DNA of 64,000 nucleotides from Aquimarina sp. BL5 (GCF_003443675.1 NZ_CP031963.1:2999501-3063500); one strand, 5' to 3'; positions 8,575-19,119 are shown, numbered from the stretch's first letter. Made by a program: numbers and translations. The notes: generated from the letters alone by a model not told the origin.

Positions 8575-10035
8575 ATGATGACAACAAATACTTCGTGTAA
8601 TGTTGCTTCATTAAATGTCTATTCTCCAACTAATACAAATCCCTGGAATAGACAAAAGATTAATCATTTGTATAGAAGACTTGGTTTTGGCGCTACTCCT
8701 GAAATGGTAGACAGCGCTCTTAATCAAAGCCCTTCGAATTTAATTGATAGTCTTATTGATGAAGCTTTGAATCTAAACCCAACTCCAGCACCTGAATGGG
8801 GGTATTGGATAAAAGATGACTTTGATGCCACACCAGAAAATCCTTTTTCATATAGAAGGGATTGGAAAAATCAAATGGTAGCAGATATGTTTCAAAATAA
8901 TCTCCGAGATCGTCTTACCTTATTTTGGAGTAATCATTTTGTAACAGAAGATAACACATATCAAAGTCCTGCTTATATGTTTCAATATTACAATCTACTA
9001 CAATTTCATTCGTTAGGTAATTTTAAGGACTTTACTTCAGATATAGGACTTTCTTCGGCCATGTTAATTTACTTAAATGGATATCAAAACACAAAAAATA
9101 GGCCTAACGAGAATTACGGAAGAGAACTTTATGAACTTTTTACTTTAGGAGTAGACAATGGATATACACAAAATGATATTGTAGAGACTGCAAGAGCATT
9201 AACCGGTTGGAATGAAAGAGAACAACGTTGGGGAGCCATCACTTTTGACAATAACAAATTTGATAATGAAAATAAAATAATTTTTGACCAAGAAGGTAAC
9301 TGGGATTATAATGATGTTATACGGATTTTGTTTGAGCAAAGACCCGCGCAAATTGCAAAATTTATTTGTGGTAAATTCTATCGCTATTTTGTTAGTCCTT
9401 CTGTGAATGAAGATATTGTTGATCAACTTGCACAGACTTTTCTGAACAACAACTTCGAAATTGCACCAGTATTAAGACAATTATTTAAAAGTGAACATTT
9501 TTTTGACGAAAAGAGTCAAGGTGTACTTATTAAAAGTCCCGTTGATATACAAATCAATTTCTTTAAAGATCTAAATTTCGAATTACCTGCGGATTTTGAA
9601 TTTAATAACAAAATAAGAGGTGGATGCACAGAATTAGGGCAAGATTTACTTAAACCGACGGATGTAGCAGGTTGGCAAGGAGATAAAGATTGGATTGATT
9701 CCAGTACGTTAACCACAAGATGGGATAGAATTGGTTGGTATTTATGGAGATCGTGGAGACATAATGAAGAACAGTTTAGAACACTTGCAATAAACATTAT
9801 GGGTAGTGATTCTAACGATGTGGAGCTTGTGTCCAAATCTATATTAGATAACTTCCTTTCTAAAGAGTTACTAAGTGACACAGAATATAGTCAGGGATTG
9901 GAAATTTTTAAAGATCAGGTTCCTGAAAACTATTTCGAAGATGGTACCTGGAATCTTAATTGGGATGCCGCTCCCAGACAAGTCTATAGACTATTAGAAT
10001 TTCTTATAACAATTCCCGAATTCCAACTTAAATAG
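8575..10035 (+). CDS. DUF1800 domain protein, copy 2
   Basis: 486 residues, a clear paralogue of the product of 5001-6545 along its whole length: SCNVASL, INHLYRRLGFGAT, FWSNHFVTED, SAMLIYLNGYQNT, RPNENYGRELYELFTLGV, TARALTGW and an identical end (PEFQLK). It is about 28 residues shorter, mostly through small deletions. Two ATGs stand in tandem at 8575 and 8578. As with copy 1, no export signal is seen. The gap to its DUF1501 partner is 7 nt, and the gene order repeats copy 1, showing that the whole operon was duplicated. Confidence 0.9.
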   Translation: MMTTNTSCNVASLNVYSPTNTNPWNRQKINHLYRRLGFGATPEMVDSALNQSPSNLIDSLIDEALNLNPTPAPEWGYWIKDDFDATPENPFSYRRDWKNQMVADMFQNNLRDRLTLFWSNHFVTEDNTYQSPAYMFQYYNLLQFHSLGNFKDFTSDIGLSSAMLIYLNGYQNTKNRPNENYGRELYELFTLGVDNGYTQNDIVETARALTGWNEREQRWGAITFDNNKFDNENKIIFDQEGNWDYNDVIRILFEQRPAQIAKFICGKFYRYFVSPSVNEDIVDQLAQTFLNNNFEIAPVLRQLFKSEHFFDEKSQGVLIKSPVDIQINFFKDLNFELPADFEFNNKIRGGCTELGQDLLKPTDVAGWQGDKDWIDSSTLTTRWDRIGWYLWRSWRHNEEQFRTLAINIMGSDSNDVELVSKSILDNFLSKELLSDTEYSQGLEIFKDQVPENYFEDGTWNLNWDAAPRQVYRLLEFLITIPEFQLK

Positions 10036-10042
10036 AAAAATC

Positions 10043-11656
10043 ATGTGTGATACTCATTATAAAAACTTCACTCCTAAGCCTGATAGTTGTAATAATCAGG
10101 AGCATAAAAAATGGAACAGACGCTCATTTCTACAAGCTTTAGGTATTGTAGGCGGAGGAACTGTAGCGTTTGCGAATACAGCGTTATCCGTATCAAAACC
10201 CTCACCTCTATCAGCTGCGCTAAACCAATCAGAAACGGATAGAGTACTTATTATTGTTAGACTTAAAGGAGGTAATGACGGATTAAATACCGTCATTCCA
10301 ATAAACCAATACGATGCGTATGCTAACGCGCGTCCTAATATAAGAATACGACAAAATCAGTTATTTAATCTTAATGACGATTATGGAATGCCTAATTACG
10401 CCAATAAATTCGAGCGATTATGGGGTGATGGTAAAATGAAAATAGTTCATGGTGTTGGATACGAAGAAAGTGCCTTATCGCATTTTACAGGTTCTGACAT
10501 TTGGGCAACTTCTGATGTAACCGATCAAGAAGAAACCGGCTGGATGGGACGATATTTTGAAAAACTCTATCCTGATTATTTACTAAGTCCTCCAGAACGT
10601 CCTGCAGCGATCCAAATTGGAAGCAGCGGTAATCTCATTTTTAATGGAGAGCAAAATAACTTTGCTTTTTCTGTGGCTGATCCTAAGAAACTCTTTGAAA
10701 TTGCTCAAAACGGATCTCTTTATGATTTAAGTAATCTTCCGGATTGTACACATGGAGAAAAAGTAGGATACCTAAAAGGTGTCGCTAATACTACATTTAC
10801 CTATGCAGGTGTCATTAATGATGCCTATGAAAGCACATCTGACTTTGGAAATTATCCCGATAATAGATTGTCACAACAATTAAGTGTGGTTTCTAGACTA
10901 ATAAAGGGTAATTTAGGAACTAAAGTGTATTTTGTGACTCTAGGTGGTTTTGATACTCATAATGATCAGTTAAATAGACAGGAACAGCTTCTTACTCAAC
11001 TATCAGAAACAATGTCTCATTTTTATGATGATCTTAAAGATGCAGGATGGGATGATAAAGTTGTTGCTATGACTATTTCAGAATTTGGAAGAAGGGTAAA
11101 AGAAAATGGATCTCGTGGAACGGATCACGGTACTGCTGCACCGATGATGCTTTTTGGAACTGGATTAGACGGCAATGGTCTTATCGGGGAGCATCCTGAT
11201 TTATCTAACTTGAATAGAAACGGAAACCTATACAACACTAACGATTTTAGACAAGTCTATGCTTCTATGATGAAAGAATGGTTATGTATAGATGGTAATG
11301 TTGTAGATCAAGTTCTTCTAGATCAAGAATATAATGCTCTCGACTTAGGCTTTAATTGCAGTAGTCTTGGCACCGATAACGAAATTCCTGATTTTCAAAC
11401 CTTCAGTCATACCGTCACTTATACCGGTAGTCAATCTTTTCTTCATATAAATAATGCCCAAGTAGGTCACGTTAATATTGACTTATATAGCATTACTGGG
11501 CAAAAAATAGCAACATTAAAAAATGAAATCCTCTTAGAAGGAGAACATGTCATTAATGTAAAAGAAGCAGCTAAGACTAGATTATCTGAAGGCTTTTATG
11601 CGTATAGAATAACAAAAGGTAAACAACAATATAGCAAACCGGTAATGATTTTATAA
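10043..11656 (+). CDS. DUF1501 protein with Tat signal and T9SS sorting domain, copy 2
   Basis: 537 residues, paralogous to the 6553-8187 product. The start MCDTH is shared. The twin-arginine motif WNRRSFLQALG is identical, followed by GIVGGGTVAFANTA. Core motifs LKGGNDGLN, VGYEESALSHFTG, LGGFDTHND, ISEFGRR and GTDHGTAAPMMLFG match. The C-terminal sorting domain ends in YSITGQKIATLKNEILLEGE and SKPVMIL. Expected fate: Tat export, then T9SS transit and cell-surface display or release. The activity is unknown. Nearby catalytic-looking residues are kept in both copies, so neither looks decayed. Confidence 0.9.
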   Translation: MCDTHYKNFTPKPDSCNNQEHKKWNRRSFLQALGIVGGGTVAFANTALSVSKPSPLSAALNQSETDRVLIIVRLKGGNDGLNTVIPINQYDAYANARPNIRIRQNQLFNLNDDYGMPNYANKFERLWGDGKMKIVHGVGYEESALSHFTGSDIWATSDVTDQEETGWMGRYFEKLYPDYLLSPPERPAAIQIGSSGNLIFNGEQNNFAFSVADPKKLFEIAQNGSLYDLSNLPDCTHGEKVGYLKGVANTTFTYAGVINDAYESTSDFGNYPDNRLSQQLSVVSRLIKGNLGTKVYFVTLGGFDTHNDQLNRQEQLLTQLSETMSHFYDDLKDAGWDDKVVAMTISEFGRRVKENGSRGTDHGTAAPMMLFGTGLDGNGLIGEHPDLSNLNRNGNLYNTNDFRQVYASMMKEWLCIDGNVVDQVLLDQEYNALDLGFNCSSLGTDNEIPDFQTFSHTVTYTGSQSFLHINNAQVGHVNIDLYSITGQKIATLKNEILLEGEHVINVKEAAKTRLSEGFYAYRITKGKQQYSKPVMIL

Positions 11657-11683
11657 CTGGATTCAACATCCTATTTTATGTTA

Positions 11684-11718
11684 GACAGTATCGGATTAAT
11701 TTCTGATACTGTTTTTTA
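11684..11718 (+). terminator. Rho-independent terminator after DUF1501 copy 2
   Basis: Stem ACAGTATC (11685-11692) pairs with GATACTGT (11705-11712), followed by a run of Ts, 28 nt after the stop codon. Confidence 0.85.
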
Positions 11719-11818
11719 TTTTTATGTGTAAAAGACCCTCTAATACCTTTAGCAATTGCACATTATTTAAGTTTTACATTAATTAAATAAAGCCTTCTTA
11801 TTTTATCTCAGTGTTTAG

Positions 11819-11826
11819 TACCTTTG
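11819..11826 (+). promoter_or_regulatory. Putative metG -7 element TACCTTTG
   Basis: A perfect TAnnTTTG match 21 nt upstream of the metG ATG, giving a short leader. The -33 region has only a weak TTG-like sequence. Confidence 0.5.
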
Positions 11827-11847
11827 TGCCTCATTTTTAAAAGCATT

Positions 11848-13914
11848 ATGAACGCACCTAAGAGATATACAATTACATCAGCCTTACCATATACAAACGG
11901 ACCTATTCATATTGGACATTTAGCAGGAGTTTACGTGCCCGCAGATATCTATTCCAGGTATCTTAGAATCACTGGGAATGATGTAGCATTTATTTGTGGT
12001 AGTGATGAGCATGGTGCGGCTATCCCAATGCGTGCAAAAAAAGAAGGAGTTTCTCCTCAGGTAATTATAGATAAGTATCACGCAATCATCAAAAAATCTT
12101 TTGAAGACTTCGGAATTACTTTCGATAATTACTCCAGAACCTCTGCCCCTATTCATCACGAAACAGCTTCAGAGTTTTTTAAAAAATTATATGAAGATGG
12201 AAAATTTATTGAAGAGACATCAGAACAATTATATGATGCAGAAGCAGATCAGTTTCTTGCAGATAGATTTGTAACTGGTACTTGTCCAAAGTGCGGAAAC
12301 GAAGAAGCGTATGGTGATCAGTGTGAAAATTGTGGTAGTTCATTAAACGCAACAGATTTAATAAACCCGAAATCGACTATCTCTGGAGCAAAACCAACAT
12401 TAAAACAAACGAAGCATTGGTTTTTACCATTAGATCAATATGAAGATTTTTTGAGAGAATGGGTATTAGTTGGGCATAAAAAAGATTGGAAAACAAATGT
12501 ATATGGCCAGATTAAATCATGGGTTGATGATGGATTAAGACCAAGAGCAGTTACTCGTGATTTAGATTGGGGAATTCCTGTTCCTGTAGAAGGTGCAGAA
12601 GGAAAAGTATTATATGTTTGGTTTGATGCACCGATTGGATATATTTCATCTACAAAAGAATGGGCAGCCAGAGAAGGAAAAGATTGGGAACCTTATTGGA
12701 AAGATAAAGATACAAAGCTTGTACATTTCATTGGAAAAGATAATATCGTATTTCACTGTATTATTTTTCCAAGCATGTTAAAAGCAGAAGGAAGTTATAT
12801 TTTACCAGAAAATGTGCCTGCTAATGAGTTCTTGAATTTGGAAGGAAATAAACTCTCTACTTCTAAAAACTGGGCTGTTTGGTTACACGAATATTTAGAA
12901 GATTTTCCTGATAAACAAGATGTATTAAGATATTCTTTAACAGCTAACGCTCCAGAAACTAAGGATAATGATTTCACTTGGAAGGATTTTCAGGATAGAA
13001 ATAATAACGAATTAGTAGGTAATTTTGGAAATTTTATCAATCGTATAGTTGTATTGACAAACAAATACTATAATGGTGTAGTTCCTGCTCCAAACGAATT
13101 TTCTGAAGTAGATCTACAAACGTTGACTGAATTAAAGGCATACCCAAGTGTTATTAGCAGTTCTATAGAGCGATATCGATTTAGAGAAGGATCTCAGGAG
13201 TTGCTAAATGTTTCTAGATTAGGTAACAAATACTTAGCGGACGAAGAGCCTTGGAAATTAATGAAAACCGATCCAGAACGTGTAAAAACTATTATGTATG
13301 TTGGTTTACAGGTTGCAGCTGCCTTAGCTACCTTATCAGAACCGTTTTTGCCTTTCACTTCTCAGAAATTAAAAAACATGCTAGCGGTTAACTCCAATGA
13401 ACTGGAGACGCTTTGGAACGAAATTGCAACTAAAGAAGTATTACTTCCTGCAGGTCATACTATAGAAAAAGCAGAACTATTATTTTCTAAAATTGAAGAT
13501 GCTGATATCCAAAAGCAATTAGACAAACTAGAGGCTACTAAAAAAACCAACGAAGCTGAAAATAAAATTATCGAACCACAAAAGTACACAGCAACTTTTG
13601 AGGATTTTACTAAAATGGACCTAAGAGTAGGAACTATTATAGAAGCAGAGAAAATGCCAAAAGCTAAAAAACTATTAGTGCTTAAAGTAGATACAGGAAT
13701 TAATGTTAGAACGATCGTTTCAGGTATTGCAGAACATTTTAAACCAGAAGATCTTATTGGTAAAAAGGTAACAGTACTCGTAAATCTAGCTCCTAGAAAA
13801 TTAAGAGGCGTAGAAAGTGAAGGTATGATCCTTATGACAGAAACTCCCAATGGAAAACTAGTATTTCTGAACCCAGATGAGGATGGAGTGAATCCTGGAG
13901 CTGTGATTAGTTAA
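11848..13914 (+). CDS. metG: Methionyl-tRNA synthetase
   Basis: 688 residues from the ATG at 11848; the longer frame from 11824 would place eight residues before the conserved start and overlap the promoter. Class I synthetase signatures: HIGH at residues 21-24, zinc knuckle CPKCGN with DQCENCG (Cys146, 149, 159, 162), and the KMSKS-type loop KLSTSK (335-340). The C-terminal ~110 residues form an EMAP-II/Trbp111-like tRNA-binding domain ([20 protein letters not shown]). It charges tRNA-Met with methionine in the cytosol. The length and the appended tRNA-binding domain fit dimeric bacterial MetRS. It is transcribed alone, convergent with the MFS gene. Confidence 0.98.
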   Translation: MNAPKRYTITSALPYTNGPIHIGHLAGVYVPADIYSRYLRITGNDVAFICGSDEHGAAIPMRAKKEGVSPQVIIDKYHAIIKKSFEDFGITFDNYSRTSAPIHHETASEFFKKLYEDGKFIEETSEQLYDAEADQFLADRFVTGTCPKCGNEEAYGDQCENCGSSLNATDLINPKSTISGAKPTLKQTKHWFLPLDQYEDFLREWVLVGHKKDWKTNVYGQIKSWVDDGLRPRAVTRDLDWGIPVPVEGAEGKVLYVWFDAPIGYISSTKEWAAREGKDWEPYWKDKDTKLVHFIGKDNIVFHCIIFPSMLKAEGSYILPENVPANEFLNLEGNKLSTSKNWAVWLHEYLEDFPDKQDVLRYSLTANAPETKDNDFTWKDFQDRNNNELVGNFGNFINRIVVLTNKYYNGVVPAPNEFSEVDLQTLTELKAYPSVISSSIERYRFREGSQELLNVSRLGNKYLADEEPWKLMKTDPERVKTIMYVGLQVAAALATLSEPFLPFTSQKLKNMLAVNSNELETLWNEIATKEVLLPAGHTIEKAELLFSKIEDADIQKQLDKLEATKKTNEAENKIIEPQKYTATFEDFTKMDLRVGTIIEAEKMPKAKKLLVLKVDTGINVRTIVSGIAEHFKPEDLIGKKVTVLVNLAPRKLRGVESEGMILMTETPNGKLVFLNPDEDGVNPGAVIS

Positions 13915-13936
13915 AATATAGTACAACACTAGTTAC

Positions 13937-15193
13937 TTAAATTTTTTCTTCTATATCTTTTCTAAGGTCTAATTTTCTAAAGGCTGGTGAAATAATAGAC
14001 GTAAAAATAACAGTTAATAGTGTCATACTTCCACCAAATACAACAGCAGTTACAGTGCCCATGTATTTAGCAGTAATGCCACTTTCAAAGGCACCTAGCT
14101 CGTTTGAAGATCCTACAAACATGGAATTTACAGAAGATACTCTCCCTCTCATATGATCAGGGGTTTTAAGCTGTAGTATGGTTTGCCTTATTACCATTGA
14201 AATTCCATCTGTAATTCCACTAAAAAACAAAGCAATCACTGAAATCCAAAAAACAGAAGAAACACCAAAAACTATAATACTCACTCCAAATCCAAAAACA
14301 GCTACTAATAACTTGATACCCGCTTTTTTATTAATCGGAAAATAAGCTGTGGTAAACATAATTATAAATGCTCCTACAGCTGGAGCGGCTCTTAAAACAC
14401 CAAAACCTTGAGGCCCAACTTTGAGAATATCCTGAGCAAAAACAGGCAATAATGCAATAGCACCTCCAAAAAGGACAGCAATCATATCCAAAGTAAGAGC
14501 CCCCAAAACTGCTTTGGTCTTAAAAACGAATCTTAATCCTTCTTTCAAACTTTTAAATACAGGTTCCCCTATGTTGGGATTCATTATTGGTTTTTTAGGG
14601 ATCTTAAACAAACAAATGAAAGCTAGTGTAGCCCAACCAACAATAACTAACATCGACCAATGCACATCAATCAAACCAATAGTAAATCCAGCAAGTGCTG
14701 GGCCAGCTACAGCTCCAATTTGCCATGTGGAACTACTCCAAGTAGCAGCATTAGGGTATATCTTTTTGGGAACTAATAATGCCAGAAGAGAAAATATCGT
14801 GGGACCTAAAAAAGCTCTTACAATACCTCCTAAAAAGACAAGAAAGTAAATTCCATATAAGATAGTAGATTCAGGCAGCGAACTCCTAATACTAGGTAAT
14901 GTCAATAGAAACAAACCTAAACTAATTGCCAAAAACCCTAAAATACATATTAGTAGTAAACCTTTCTTCTCTTTTTGATCAACAATATGGCCAGCAAATA
15001 AAGCCAAAGACACGGCAGGAACTATCTCCATTAGTCCAATGATACCTAAAGAAAGAGGATCTTTTGTGAGACTATACACTTCCCATTCGATTACTATAAA
15101 CTGCATAGTCCAAGCCATCACCAACGATAACCGTATCAATAAAAAAATAGTAAACTCTTTATATCGTAATGCTGAGTATGGATCATTTTTCAT
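13937..15193 (-). CDS. MFS transporter (MFS_3/EntS-like exporter)
   Basis: 418 residues with about 12 hydrophobic segments. The N-terminal half has the loop-2 signature GHIVDQKEKKGLL (variant of GxxxDRxxRR) and FLGPTIFSLLALLVP; later GISMVIRQTILQLKTPDHMRGRVSSVNSMFVGSSNELGA-type sequence is typical of EntS/MFS_3 exporters. It probably exports a small molecule or drug by proton antiport at the inner membrane; the substrate is unknown. It is convergent with metG with only 22 nt between stop codons and no obvious terminator there. Confidence 0.9.
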   Translation of the reverse strand: MKNDPYSALRYKEFTIFLLIRLSLVMAWTMQFIVIEWEVYSLTKDPLSLGIIGLMEIVPAVSLALFAGHIVDQKEKKGLLLICILGFLAISLGLFLLTLPSIRSSLPESTILYGIYFLVFLGGIVRAFLGPTIFSLLALLVPKKIYPNAATWSSSTWQIGAVAGPALAGFTIGLIDVHWSMLVIVGWATLAFICLFKIPKKPIMNPNIGEPVFKSLKEGLRFVFKTKAVLGALTLDMIAVLFGGAIALLPVFAQDILKVGPQGFGVLRAAPAVGAFIIMFTTAYFPINKKAGIKLLVAVFGFGVSIIVFGVSSVFWISVIALFFSGITDGISMVIRQTILQLKTPDHMRGRVSSVNSMFVGSSNELGAFESGITAKYMGTVTAVVFGGSMTLLTVIFTSIISPAFRKLDLRKDIEEKI

Positions 15194-15216
15194 TAAAAAG
15201 GCGATTAGTTTTTTAA

Positions 15217-15224
15217 CAAAGATA
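15217..15224 (-). promoter_or_regulatory. Putative MFS gene -7 element TATCTTTG
   Basis: On the minus strand this reads TATCTTTG, a perfect TAnnTTTG match 24 nt before the ATG of the MFS gene. No well-spaced -33 element is visible. Confidence 0.45.
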
Positions 15225-15383
15225 GTATCTTCGTCTACAAAATATAGCCAATTGTTATCTTATCTGAAATGGCCAAAATACCATAGTATCCATTATACAA
15301 ACTTGTATTAATAGTATGGTTTTTGATGATTAAATATGTGATATCGCCTAAACTATTGACATATAAAGCAACTTATTAAAAAA

Positions 15384-16880
15384 ATGAAACGATATATAAT
15401 ACTCATTAACTTACTATCCATATGCTTTTTCTCCAAGGCACAAGAGAAAGTATTTGAATTAAAAGATAGTTTTGTAAAATTTCAGTCTAATAAGGAATCT
15501 TATGCATTACCAAATCAGCTTACTGGTGATTTAATGCTTCTATTAGAAGAAGGTAGACAGTTTCGCGCACATTTGCTAGATAACGGCTACACCAATACAT
15601 CTAAGATTTCTACCAAAACAATCCCTTCTAAATACAGATACATCCTAGGATATAATATTGAAGGAAATACATATTCCATTTTCTTCAGTGATAGTTGGAG
15701 TACTAAATTTGGAGTTCAAACTTTTGACTTTGACACAAAAACTGCTAAAAACACATTTTTAGACTTTAAAATTAAAGGAGAGAAATATGTAGAAAGTGTT
15801 GTTTACAACAACAAAATTCATGTAATCACCATTACAAAAAAATCATCGGATCTGAATATTTACACTTTTGACAAACAATTTATACCTACTAAAAATACAG
15901 TTTCTTTAAAAGAATTAGAATATCCTAACCCTAGAAGCAGAAATCACACCATAAATGCATACTATCTGTTACTTTCTGATACAGGAGGAATTTCTCGTTC
16001 TGTTATAGATATTGAAAAAATCGAAGGAAGCAACCCTAACGTTATTGAAACTACTTCAAAAGAAAACAAGTTATATCAGTTTAACAATCAATTGGTTTTT
16101 AGTTTTGACTATAATCATAAGAAAACTCAATTGTGCTTTATTGATTTAGAGACTTTTGAAACCGTTGTGAAATCTTATGATAAGCCATCTAATACTGAAG
16201 AGGGATATCGTAAAAGTAATTCTTATATATTCGATAATAAGCTTTTTCAGATCGCCAGTTCCAATCAAAAAATGAAATTTACTGTATTGGATCTTAAGAC
16301 TGAAAAAATGATTAAAGAATATAAAGTAACTAAAGAAGATACGATTCGATTTAAAAATTCGCCTATCATTCAGGAAGGAGGAGGTATACTTCCTGGTTTT
16401 TCAGAGAATAGAGTTAGAGAAATGGAAAAAACATCCAAATATCTTAGGAAAATCTCTTCCTCTGATTTAGGGATATCCGTGTACAAAGTAGATAATGCTT
16501 ATAATATCGTACTTGGGGGCACAAAAGAAATTACTACTAGCAATGGATATACTGGAATTAATGGATTTGGTGGTGGATTTGGTATGGGAGGTACTGTTGG
16601 TGGTTCTACTGTTGCGTGGATAGGCTTTAATCCAACCTTCTATAACTATAGTAGTTATACAACCACAAAGTCTACATATATCAACTGCCTGTTTGATAAT
16701 AACTTTGATCATATCCAAGGAGATATTAAGAAAAATGGCTATGATCGACTATTTGAATTTGAGGACAATTTAGATATCAAAACCAAAGCGGTTAATATCT
16801 TTTTACACAAGGACAGGTTACATTATGGTTTCTTCGATCCCAATAAAAGAACCTATGAATTATACAGCTTTAAAGAATAG
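15384..16880 (+). CDS. Secreted hypothetical protein
   Basis: 498 residues with a Sec signal peptide (MKRYIILINLLSICFFSKAQ, cut after KAQ). The body has repeated short beta-strand units (for example FDFDTKTAKNTFLDF, CFIDLETFETVV, FTVLDLKTEKMI) that suggest a beta-propeller-like fold; this is inference, not a family match. A glycine-rich patch (GFGGGFGMGGTVGG) lies near residue 395. No catalytic motif, T9SS tail or lipobox was seen. It stands alone, divergent from the MFS gene. I do not recognise a named family. Confidence 0.7.
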   Translation: MKRYIILINLLSICFFSKAQEKVFELKDSFVKFQSNKESYALPNQLTGDLMLLLEEGRQFRAHLLDNGYTNTSKISTKTIPSKYRYILGYNIEGNTYSIFFSDSWSTKFGVQTFDFDTKTAKNTFLDFKIKGEKYVESVVYNNKIHVITITKKSSDLNIYTFDKQFIPTKNTVSLKELEYPNPRSRNHTINAYYLLLSDTGGISRSVIDIEKIEGSNPNVIETTSKENKLYQFNNQLVFSFDYNHKKTQLCFIDLETFETVVKSYDKPSNTEEGYRKSNSYIFDNKLFQIASSNQKMKFTVLDLKTEKMIKEYKVTKEDTIRFKNSPIIQEGGGILPGFSENRVREMEKTSKYLRKISSSDLGISVYKVDNAYNIVLGGTKEITTSNGYTGINGFGGGFGMGGTVGGSTVAWIGFNPTFYNYSSYTTTKSTYINCLFDNNFDHIQGDIKKNGYDRLFEFEDNLDIKTKAVNIFLHKDRLHYGFFDPNKRTYELYSFKE

Positions 16881-17085
16881 TCCTCTACATTAAAAATAAT
16901 CTATTAGTACATAAAATAACTATAAAAAGATGGTCTGACTCTTATGTCCCATATAAACCATAAGATTTAAAAAACATATATCGTATATAATTAATCATAT
17001 GTATACGTTCGCTACCTTACCTTATTTATATTTTTACGAGAATTAAAACTCTCAAAAAAATCATAAATCAGATATCGGAAAACAA

Positions 17086-17640
17086 ATGAAAAAAAGTATT
17101 TTAATCATCTCGTTGTTATACATAAATGTCACAAGTGCACAGTTTGAAATCAATTTTGAATCCTTAATGGATCAAAATGTCGTTTCTAATACAGACAAAC
17201 TAATCTCTTATAGGGATTCAAACCCTAAAGTTAAAGGGATCAATACATCAGGAAATGTTGTAAAAGTAATAGAATTACCAGGAGCCGAATATTGGGGTTC
17301 TACAATAGTTGATAAGTTTCAAAGAAAGGTAAATTTTAAAAATGGAAGATATTTCAGTGTTGATTTTCTTTCCCCTAAATCAAAGGGAATGATCACTCTA
17401 AAATTTGGAAAAGATATCGAAAAAGATTTTATCTATTCAGGAAAAGCAAACACTTGGCGCAGAGCTGTTTTTAATTTTTCAAATATTTCAAAATCTACTA
17501 CTTCTCTAAAAATTGAAATATTCTTTGACTTGAAAGATTATAGCGATCCTTCTACATTTACTGATAAAAATATGTCCGAAGAAGTCTTTTGGTTTGACAA
17601 TATTCGACAAAGCAAGCGTAGAATACGTAAAAAGAGATAA
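17086..17640 (+). CDS. Secreted hypothetical protein, possible carbohydrate-binding-like beta-sandwich
   Basis: 184 residues with a signal peptide ending TSAQ. Mature protein: FEINFESLMDQ, GNVVKVIELPGAEYWGST, SPKSKGMITLKFG, TWRRAVFNFSNIS, EEVFWFDNIRQ, i.e. strand-rich with conserved-looking aromatics. This resembles the galactose-binding/CBM-like modules found on marine flavobacterial glycosidases, where one end carries FWFDNI(R/S). The tail is very basic (KRRIRKKR). No catalytic residues were found. I infer an extracellular binding protein; confidence in that role is low. Gaps of about 200 and 300 bp isolate it from its neighbours. Confidence 0.65.
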   Translation: MKKSILIISLLYINVTSAQFEINFESLMDQNVVSNTDKLISYRDSNPKVKGINTSGNVVKVIELPGAEYWGSTIVDKFQRKVNFKNGRYFSVDFLSPKSKGMITLKFGKDIEKDFIYSGKANTWRRAVFNFSNISKSTTSLKIEIFFDLKDYSDPSTFTDKNMSEEVFWFDNIRQSKRRIRKKR

Positions 17641-17878
17641 GCTCTAATTTTATATTTATTAGATCCAGCTTAATTATACACAACATTTTATATCTAATTT
17701 ATAATTAACGTTCATATTACTTGAGTATTTTCATATTCAAATCTACCCCCAACAACTTGATTTTTCAAATAACTATTGTGTTGTTTTGCCCCTAACATGG
17801 ATCTTAAAACATCTTAATAGTGTAGCTTGATATCATTCTTAAAAGATAAAATAAAAATTTAGTTCACAGGGAATAGAG

Positions 17879-17886
17879 TATATTTG
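17879..17886 (+). promoter_or_regulatory. Putative -7 element TATATTTG before the deacetylase-like gene
   Basis: Perfect TAnnTTTG match 62 nt before the ATG at 17949. The rest of the 308-bp gap 17641-17948 holds no ORF, repeat or terminator I could recognise. Confidence 0.35.
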
Positions 17887-17948
17887 ATTTAAAAAGACAG
17901 GTCATGTTAGTACTCATGAAATGGATGATCAATTAATATAAATTTTTC

Positions 17949-18851
17949 ATGCTCAAAATAGCATATCATCCTATATATAAACATCCTTTACCAGAAGGGC
18001 ATCGCTTTCCGATGATCAAATATGAATTATTACCTAAACAATTACTTTATGAAGGTACTTGTATAGAAGAGAATTTTTTTACACCCCAAATACCTGATTC
18101 TCGCCATATTTTGGCAATTCATACTCAAGAATATTATAATGAACTTACGAAACTCACCTTAGATCGCAAGGCTATTCGCAAAATAGGTTTTCCATTGTCA
18201 CAAGAATTGGTGGATCGAGAAGTAATCATTGCTGATGGCACCATTAAAGCTTCAGAATATGCGTTACAACATGGAATCTCTATGAATATCGCAGGTGGAA
18301 CGCATCACGCGTATACTGATCGTGGTGAGGCTTTTTGCTTATTAAATGATCAAGCGATTGGAGCAAAATATTTATTGCAAAAGCAATTGGCAAAAAAAGT
18401 ATTAATACTTGATCTGGATGTACATCAGGGTAACGGAACTGCAGAGATATTTGAGAATGACGATGATGTATTTACATTCTCGATGCATGGAGCAAGTAAT
18501 TACCCTTTTAAAAAAGAACAATCCGACTTAGATATTCCTCTTGATAATGGAACTGAAGATGTGGATTATTTAAAAACCCTAAAAGAAATCCTTCCCCAAC
18601 TTATAGAAAAACAAAAACCAGATTTCATTTATTATCTCTGTGGTGTAGATATTTTGGATTCGGATAAACTAGGTAAATTGAGTTGTACGATTAATGGCTG
18701 TAAAGAAAGAGATCGTTTTGTACTGCAAACTTGCAAGGATCTATCGATTCCAGTAATGTGTTCTATGGGTGGTGGATACTCCGCTGATATCAAAATCATA
18801 ATTGATGCACATGCAAATACCTTTAGATTAGCTCAAGAAATCTATTTCTAA
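17949..18851 (+). CDS. Histone deacetylase family protein (AcuC/arginase-like deacetylase fold)
   Basis: 300 residues matching the bacterial HDAC-like superfamily. GGTHHAYTDRGEAFCLLND supplies the two active-site histidines (119-120). DLDVHQGNGT provides zinc ligands Asp157 and His159, and CGVDILDSDKLG the third (Asp234). GGGYS near Tyr277 corresponds to the transition-state tyrosine. Known relatives deacetylate acetylpolyamines, acetoin-utilisation enzymes or other small amides; no histone role is implied. It is cytoplasmic, without a signal peptide. A single gene with its own candidate promoter, so the genomic context gives no substrate. Confidence 0.92.
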   Translation: MLKIAYHPIYKHPLPEGHRFPMIKYELLPKQLLYEGTCIEENFFTPQIPDSRHILAIHTQEYYNELTKLTLDRKAIRKIGFPLSQELVDREVIIADGTIKASEYALQHGISMNIAGGTHHAYTDRGEAFCLLNDQAIGAKYLLQKQLAKKVLILDLDVHQGNGTAEIFENDDDVFTFSMHGASNYPFKKEQSDLDIPLDNGTEDVDYLKTLKEILPQLIEKQKPDFIYYLCGVDILDSDKLGKLSCTINGCKERDRFVLQTCKDLSIPVMCSMGGGYSADIKIIIDAHANTFRLAQEIYF

Positions 18852-19119
18852 GATAATTGAAAATCAAAAAATGCTAAAACTGTAAGTATTATAATACAAC
18901 CTGTAGACATAATAAACCTACATATAAACAATTTCAACACTTCCCTTTAACAAATTCGCAAGTACCATAGCGTTTTAGTGCATAAAAAACTAAAAACCAA
19001 TACAGTTAAAAGTTTTTTGATAAAAATTCCATTTATACAAAATAGAATCAATAACGAAATACTAAAAGTTTTTACGCAATCGTTATAGATGTTTATTAAC
19101 CGTAACACAAATCATCAAA

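Noticed and set aside
17949..18851. Chromatin-type histone deacetylation system
   Set aside because: The enzyme belongs to the broad bacterial HDAC-like superfamily that acts on small molecules; nothing here suggests a histone substrate.
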